A DNA stretch of 64,000 nucleotides from Gossypium raimondii. Its lineage: Eukaryota; Streptophyta; Magnoliopsida; Malvales; Malvaceae. The DNA is taken from positions 40,961,192-41,025,191 of the forward strand of contig NC_068566.1 in the NCBI RefSeq assembly GCF_025698545.1, read 5' to 3'. Position numbers and translations under genes: made by a program. The notes under the pieces are model-generated. The model worked only from the letters and a program-made list of their open reading frames with translations, did not search any database and was not told where the DNA came from. Positions 59,955 through 64,000 of this stretch are shown here, piece by piece; position 1 is the stretch's first letter, and every line of letters starts with the position of its first letter.

Positions 59955-61660
59955 ATGGCGAAACGAGAGCTCTCGAGTACTTTGAGGGGCTTGAAGGTAA
60001 GCTTGCAGTACAAAAAATATTCTTGCTTTCTTCCTTGAGTTTATACCGACTTGAGGTTTGAGCTGGTTTTCGCTTTAATTTTATATGGGTATTCATTATT
60101 TTGTTTATTTTCCTTTGAATTTATATTGAAAAAAAGTTTCTTGAGCTCCTTATATGGATTATGGCCTTATATTAATTTTGTTCATTTGAGTTCCTTTATT
60201 TTGTTTTTTTTTTCAGTTTGAAAAATAAACTGGGAACTGTAACTTATATGAATTTTGTTTCTATTTTATTTAATGCATTTAATAGTTCATGCAAAGGGCT
60301 GCTCAGAGAGAGGATAAAGTTAAGAAAGAAGAGGTTAAACCTGAAGAGAGTAGTGCTATTACTAGAAAATGGTACAATTTTCCAACTCTGTTTTTGAATG
60401 ATCTTTTAATATATGAAGTGTATTCAGCAATTATTTTTCTTCAGTGCTTGTTAGATTTCAGTTATGGTAAGCTATGAACCTTTTGACATTATGCTGCTGC
60501 CTATTTTGTAACATGTACTTATATTATAAGGTTAGAGAGAAGTAACAGACCATATGCTTTTTGGTTTACTAGGAGTTGAATCATTGAAATAGAGCAATGG
60601 TGGTTTTGGTTTTTCTTTAGTTTTCAAATAGTAATTTAGAGGGCTAAGAGCATTTTGTCAATTGTTGCCTTCAGTATATTGGTCAAGCTTGATTGCCCTC
60701 AACCTGCAGAAAGCCAAATTGTTTACTTGTAGTATGAAAAATATAAGAGGGATACTTGATAGATAAATTTGCTAGGATGTAACTACTTGTGAGATCTAGT
60801 TATTTGCTTCAAATTTTTTCCATATTTCAAGTTGTTTAATTCCTGTTTGTATTTGCATGCATTCAGTGTGTTCATTATGGAAGGGGATCCCCATCCAGGA
60901 GCAGTTGTCGGACTGATGTCATTTCTTAGTTTCAATCCTTCTATTGATGTGAGTATAAACTATAAAGGTCAAGCGACTTTCGAATTTTTCCCAATGATTA
61001 TTCTCTTTCTGTGATCTTGAGTTGCTTCTGCTCTCATAAGAAAGCCTTGTCTTCATAGAAACTAAATGAAGAAGCATCAAATGCGTGCCGGCCAAAGGCC
61101 TCTGGTGGAAGAACTTTATCTAGGTGGGTTTTTTTTTTTTTTTTAGTTGAGCAGATCTTGTTTTATTGTTCTGGTTTTGTCCTGAAAGCTTTTGAAAATT
61201 ATTATGTAATTTGTGTTGGAACTACAAAATGGTATTAAGAAATGAAAGATTTTAATCGGAAAGATAAATTTTGAAAGGAAAATCCGATGTTTCGCAATAC
61301 CAAGGGACATTGAATGTAAGAAATATGGGGATGTTGAGATGGGAATGCTATAAGACTTGCGTGCAACTTTGCTTCAGATTGTAGGGTAAGTTGAATTGAA
61401 CACGTGTTTGCACAAGATGCATGTTTTTTATCTGACCTTTTGTCCTTGAATTGGGGGACAGTGAAAATGGATCTGTATCCGAAGCGGCTAACTGCTCGAA
61501 GGTCGGCACAGAATCCACAGATAGTGGAGACCTTAAGAGAAAACAATCTGAAATGGATTCTGAACCACATAAATCACGAAAAAGAGATCATGGAGTTCAA
61601 TCGTCACCAAGCACTAGTAAAGCCTCCAAGAAGCAGTCAAAGCGTGAGAAGCTGGATTGA
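59955..61660 (+). CDS. MPP6: M-phase phosphoprotein 6 (MPP6), exosome-associated RNA-binding protein
   Basis: MPP6 proteins are nuclear cofactors that help the RNA exosome (with MTR4) in rRNA maturation and RNA decay; this is known mainly from yeast and animals. Five exons: 59955-59996, 60286-60371, 60867-60948, 61059-61123, 61462-61660, giving 157 residues. The N-terminus MAKRELSSTLRGLKFMQRAA is family-typical, followed by a charged KVKKEEVKPEES stretch, MEGDPHPGAVVGLMSFLSFN then PSID, KLNEEASN and a lysine-rich C-terminus (KRKQSEMDSEPHKSRKRD..KKQSKREKLD). The last exon's acceptor (GGGACAG at 61455-61461) is the only in-phase choice I found. The frame at 61404-61739 overlaps it and is a shadow. 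Confidence 0.9.
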
Positions 61661-62609
61661 AATGTTCTCAGGCGACCAAAGTCTCCTAGGTGATCATAGT
61701 TGGGAAATGTTCTTCACCATTATCAGTCCGTTAACATAAGTTTTCAGGTTCCTGCAGTTGAATACGTAGCCTTATTATGAAATTATGGAAGCTCAGCCTT
61801 TATAACTTCCAATTTTTGTTCCTTTAAGTTAATTTGCTCTTTCTTTACCCCTATCCTCCGATGTGCATGTCAGCTCTTATGGATAGCTGAAGTAGTTGCC
61901 TGGAATGTAAATTTATTATGACAAACAACTTGAATGAACTTCCAGTTGCATTCTGCTTGTGTTGAATTTGCTCTCTTGTGAATGCCTGTATACTTCTTCA
62001 GAACACTAAATGGTGAGTAAATGTGGTTCTAGTAGAATTTGTCTTCAGTCTAATATGTGTTTTACATTGAAGTTTTTCAGTTTCCGTCTATTAAATTCTT
62101 TCTAACAGCTGAATAACTGCAATAGTGAGCCATCCTATATCATCTCTCCATCCCTTTCTCTTGGCTGGGAGCTGGATATCAGACCGCTGTATCAAAGTAT
62201 ACTATTATTCTATACCTGCATCTGATAATGAACAATGTTATGAGAGAAATGATGAAGCTATTGTGAATCCAGGTTGCTGTTAGATATGCTGAGTGTTTCC
62301 TTGAAATGACGTTGCATTTGCAGCCCCAGGAACCTTTCGGTGTGTGCTTATATGAAACACTGCCTCTGGAGACGGCTTTCCGTTTCCAGGAGACCAAGAA
62401 AAGCAAAGGGTTAGTCATTTACATGCTTATTCTGAATGCAATTGAATTCATTCGAAGTAGTATATTGGTAATGATGAGCTTCAACAATCAACACACATGA
62501 AATCTTTACTTCTAGGACTCTATATTTACATCAAATAGGATAGTGAGTCTCAGTCTACTGAATAATCTACACTAATCTGCAATTTGCTCCCTATAGTTCC
62601 TCATGACCT
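61661..62609. other. Interval between MPP6 and the GRAS gene
   Basis: The genes converge here, so both 3' UTRs lie in this interval. No further reading frame with recognisable features; frames at 62179-62418 and 62306-62500 are not supported. Confidence 0.5.
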
Positions 62610-64000
62610 TTAATTCTTCATAGGTTTCCAACATGAAAGGGCAAAAATAACTCTCCCCTTCCATCCCTGCAGCATCCAGCGGCCATCCACATCTATGATA
62701 AAATCCCTATGATAATTGGATTGGACCATATTTGTCACTTTCTTCACAAGCTCCTGATCCAATGGAATCTGCTTGAACCCTGCCCTCAGTGTCCTAGCCT
62801 GCCATTGCTTGTATGTCTCTGGCCTTTCAACCCTCTCGATTCCCTCACATGCAACAACATTCATTATGTCCCTCCCAAGTATTTCCCTCTCAAACATCAT
62901 CCTTTGTGGATCATCCCGAGGCACATTTGCCTCAAATATATCAAAAATAGCTGAGAAATGGAAGAGTGCCTCCCGGAACCTTGTGACAAAGAAGGGAGCA
63001 TTATAAGTCCCATTTGAAATCCCATGGATGAAAAACTCTGGGTTGATGCTTCTGATCAGTTTCAGAACAATGTCCCTCGCACTGGTTGATGACAGTGTGT
63101 CATCGGGGAGGTTCTTTAGCCGATACATGCAGTTCACGATGACAACTTCATCTTTCTTGATCTTTAGTTCTTCCAGTTGGATGGTTTCCCATTTCTTTGC
63201 TATCACGTTGTACTCAAATGGGACTTTGAATCTCTCACAATATCTTTTCAAGCGACGTCCGGTCTCTTCAACCCTTTCAGCTGGTCGGAATCCCGGTTGT
63301 GGGAACTCGATGCCGGTAATACGAAGCTTGGGAGGTCCACCAGCTCTTGCTGAGAGACGCTGTATGAGGCAAGGCCATTGAAAACCATAACAAATGCCAA
63401 AATCAACGATGTGGAGTGTGGTTGCCTTTTCTGCAACCTTCATTATCTTCTTATTCGCATAGAAATGCATCATTTTCTTAAAAGGGCAAGCTAAAACAAG
63501 AACTCTGTAAGCTTTTAAGATATCAGCAGCTGATGTCCTATTGCTTACCAATGGTGAATACGATGGTGCCCCCATCCCAGCCAAACGTGTCGTAAGTGCA
63601 TCTGCAAAGTAATTAGCAAATCTTTGGGTTCCGTCTCCAGTTGTAGAAGAGTTTTGACTTATTTGTTTCAACAGCTCATTTGCGGTCCTTTGGTCATTAA
63701 TGGCGACAGCTTGTGCACATTGAGTGAGGAGACTCCACAGATCGACCACCTCACTTTTCTTGCCGTTCTTCCTGCGTGCTGTTCCACCTTTGGATGTCCC
63801 TTTCTGCGGCCAAACATGTTGCGAACTCTTATTAAGAGAACACCTTGGATCATCCTCGTTTTCACCTTTGCAAAGCAGTACATCATCAAACATATCTGTT
63901 TGCTCTGAATCTTCAAGAGAAACAGCAAATTGCTTGTTGCTCCTACCTTGTTCCAAGTCATCAACATCTCCTCGTTCATAATTTTTCCTTCCCTTTGACC
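62610..64000 (-). CDS. GRAS-family transcription regulator, SCARECROW-like (SCL14/SCL33 group), 5' end outside window
   Basis: The frame is open to the right edge; about 462 residues are seen before the stop at 62610-62612, with no intron. Features in order (numbered from the Met at 63956): an acidic SCL14-type segment before the domain, LHR I VDLWSLLTQCAQAVA (about 71-85), the VHIID region LHIVDFGICYGFQWP (about 181-195), RITGIEFPQPGF (about 212), PFYRE region (about 325-345, RFREALFHFSAIFD) and SAW, RWMLQGWKGRVIFALSCWKP at the end. GRAS proteins act as nuclear coregulators; SCL14 of Arabidopsis binds TGA bZIP factors in detoxification responses. The assignment to the group rests on the LLCKGEN..GKKSEVVDLW region. 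The frame before 63956 (KGRKNYERGDVDDLEQGR) is also open, so that Met is internal. Confidence 0.94.
   Translation of the reverse strand, partial: SKGRKNYERGDVDDLEQGRSNKQFAVSLEDSEQTDMFDDVLLCKGENEDDPRCSLNKSSQHVWPQKGTSKGGTARRKNGKKSEVVDLWSLLTQCAQAVAINDQRTANELLKQISQNSSTTGDGTQRFANYFADALTTRLAGMGAPSYSPLVSNRTSAADILKAYRVLVLACPFKKMMHFYANKKIMKVAEKATTLHIVDFGICYGFQWPCLIQRLSARAGGPPKLRITGIEFPQPGFRPAERVEETGRRLKRYCERFKVPFEYNVIAKKWETIQLEELKIKKDEVVIVNCMYRLKNLPDDTLSSTSARDIVLKLIRSINPEFFIHGISNGTYNAPFFVTRFREALFHFSAIFDIFEANVPRDDPQRMMFEREILGRDIMNVVACEGIERVERPETYKQWQARTLRAGFKQIPLDQELVKKVTNMVQSNYHRDFIIDVDGRWMLQGWKGRVIFALSCWKPMKN

Noticed and set aside
61404..61739. 111-codon frame overlapping the last MPP6 exon
   Set aside because: A shadow frame; the in-phase MPP6 exon explains the segment.

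Overview
This is plant nuclear DNA. The genes have several introns with GT..AG borders and the intergenic DNA is very AT-rich. LTR retrotransposons are nested in each other, and the protein families (CYP707A, UFD1, a GRAS factor of the SCL14 type, plant MPP6) are those of a dicot. The kind of repeats present, especially the 3-kb LTR with ACACGG/CGTGTG-rich stretches, looks to me like Malvaceae, probably cotton (Gossypium). That assignment is from memory of repeat families, not from a search.

Layout. 1-27.6 kb is a repeat-rich desert. It holds a 295-bp tandem duplication (1211-1790), two copies of a non-coding retroelement-like repeat (2.5-9.3 kb) with the second split by a 3028-bp solo LTR (3799-6826), a complete but decayed Ty1/copia element (12076-17265), an older LTR fragment (17340-17632), and a 2.4-kb solo LTR (19684-24767) that received a 2700-bp Mutator-like element carrying pieces of a ubiquitin-specific protease gene. 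A degenerate short-period array lies at 25.85-26.23 kb.

27.97-30.86 kb is an apparently intact eight-exon CYP707A gene (ABA 8'-hydroxylase). 34.1-40.1 kb is a minus-strand isoprenylcysteine methyltransferase-like gene that is broken twice: a Ty1/copia element (35037-39918, 5-bp target duplication) sits inside its reading frame, and there is a separate frameshift near 34.74 kb. 41.69-48.25 kb is a decayed Ty3/gypsy element with a chromodomain-like end, whose 3' LTR is split by a 1232-bp insertion.

49.6-64 kb is gene-rich. Two tandem HAD-family phosphatase genes (49631-51272 and 54330-56908) are separated by a LINE remnant. A UFD1 gene (minus strand) and an MPP6 gene (plus strand) are divergent over about 0.6-0.9 kb. 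The 3' part of a GRAS transcription factor (minus strand) runs off the right edge. The genes are independent single-copy-type loci rather than a pathway cluster; only the HAD pair is clearly related by duplication. I found no CRISPR, operon or other prokaryotic-type system, and no tRNA or rRNA gene that I could support.
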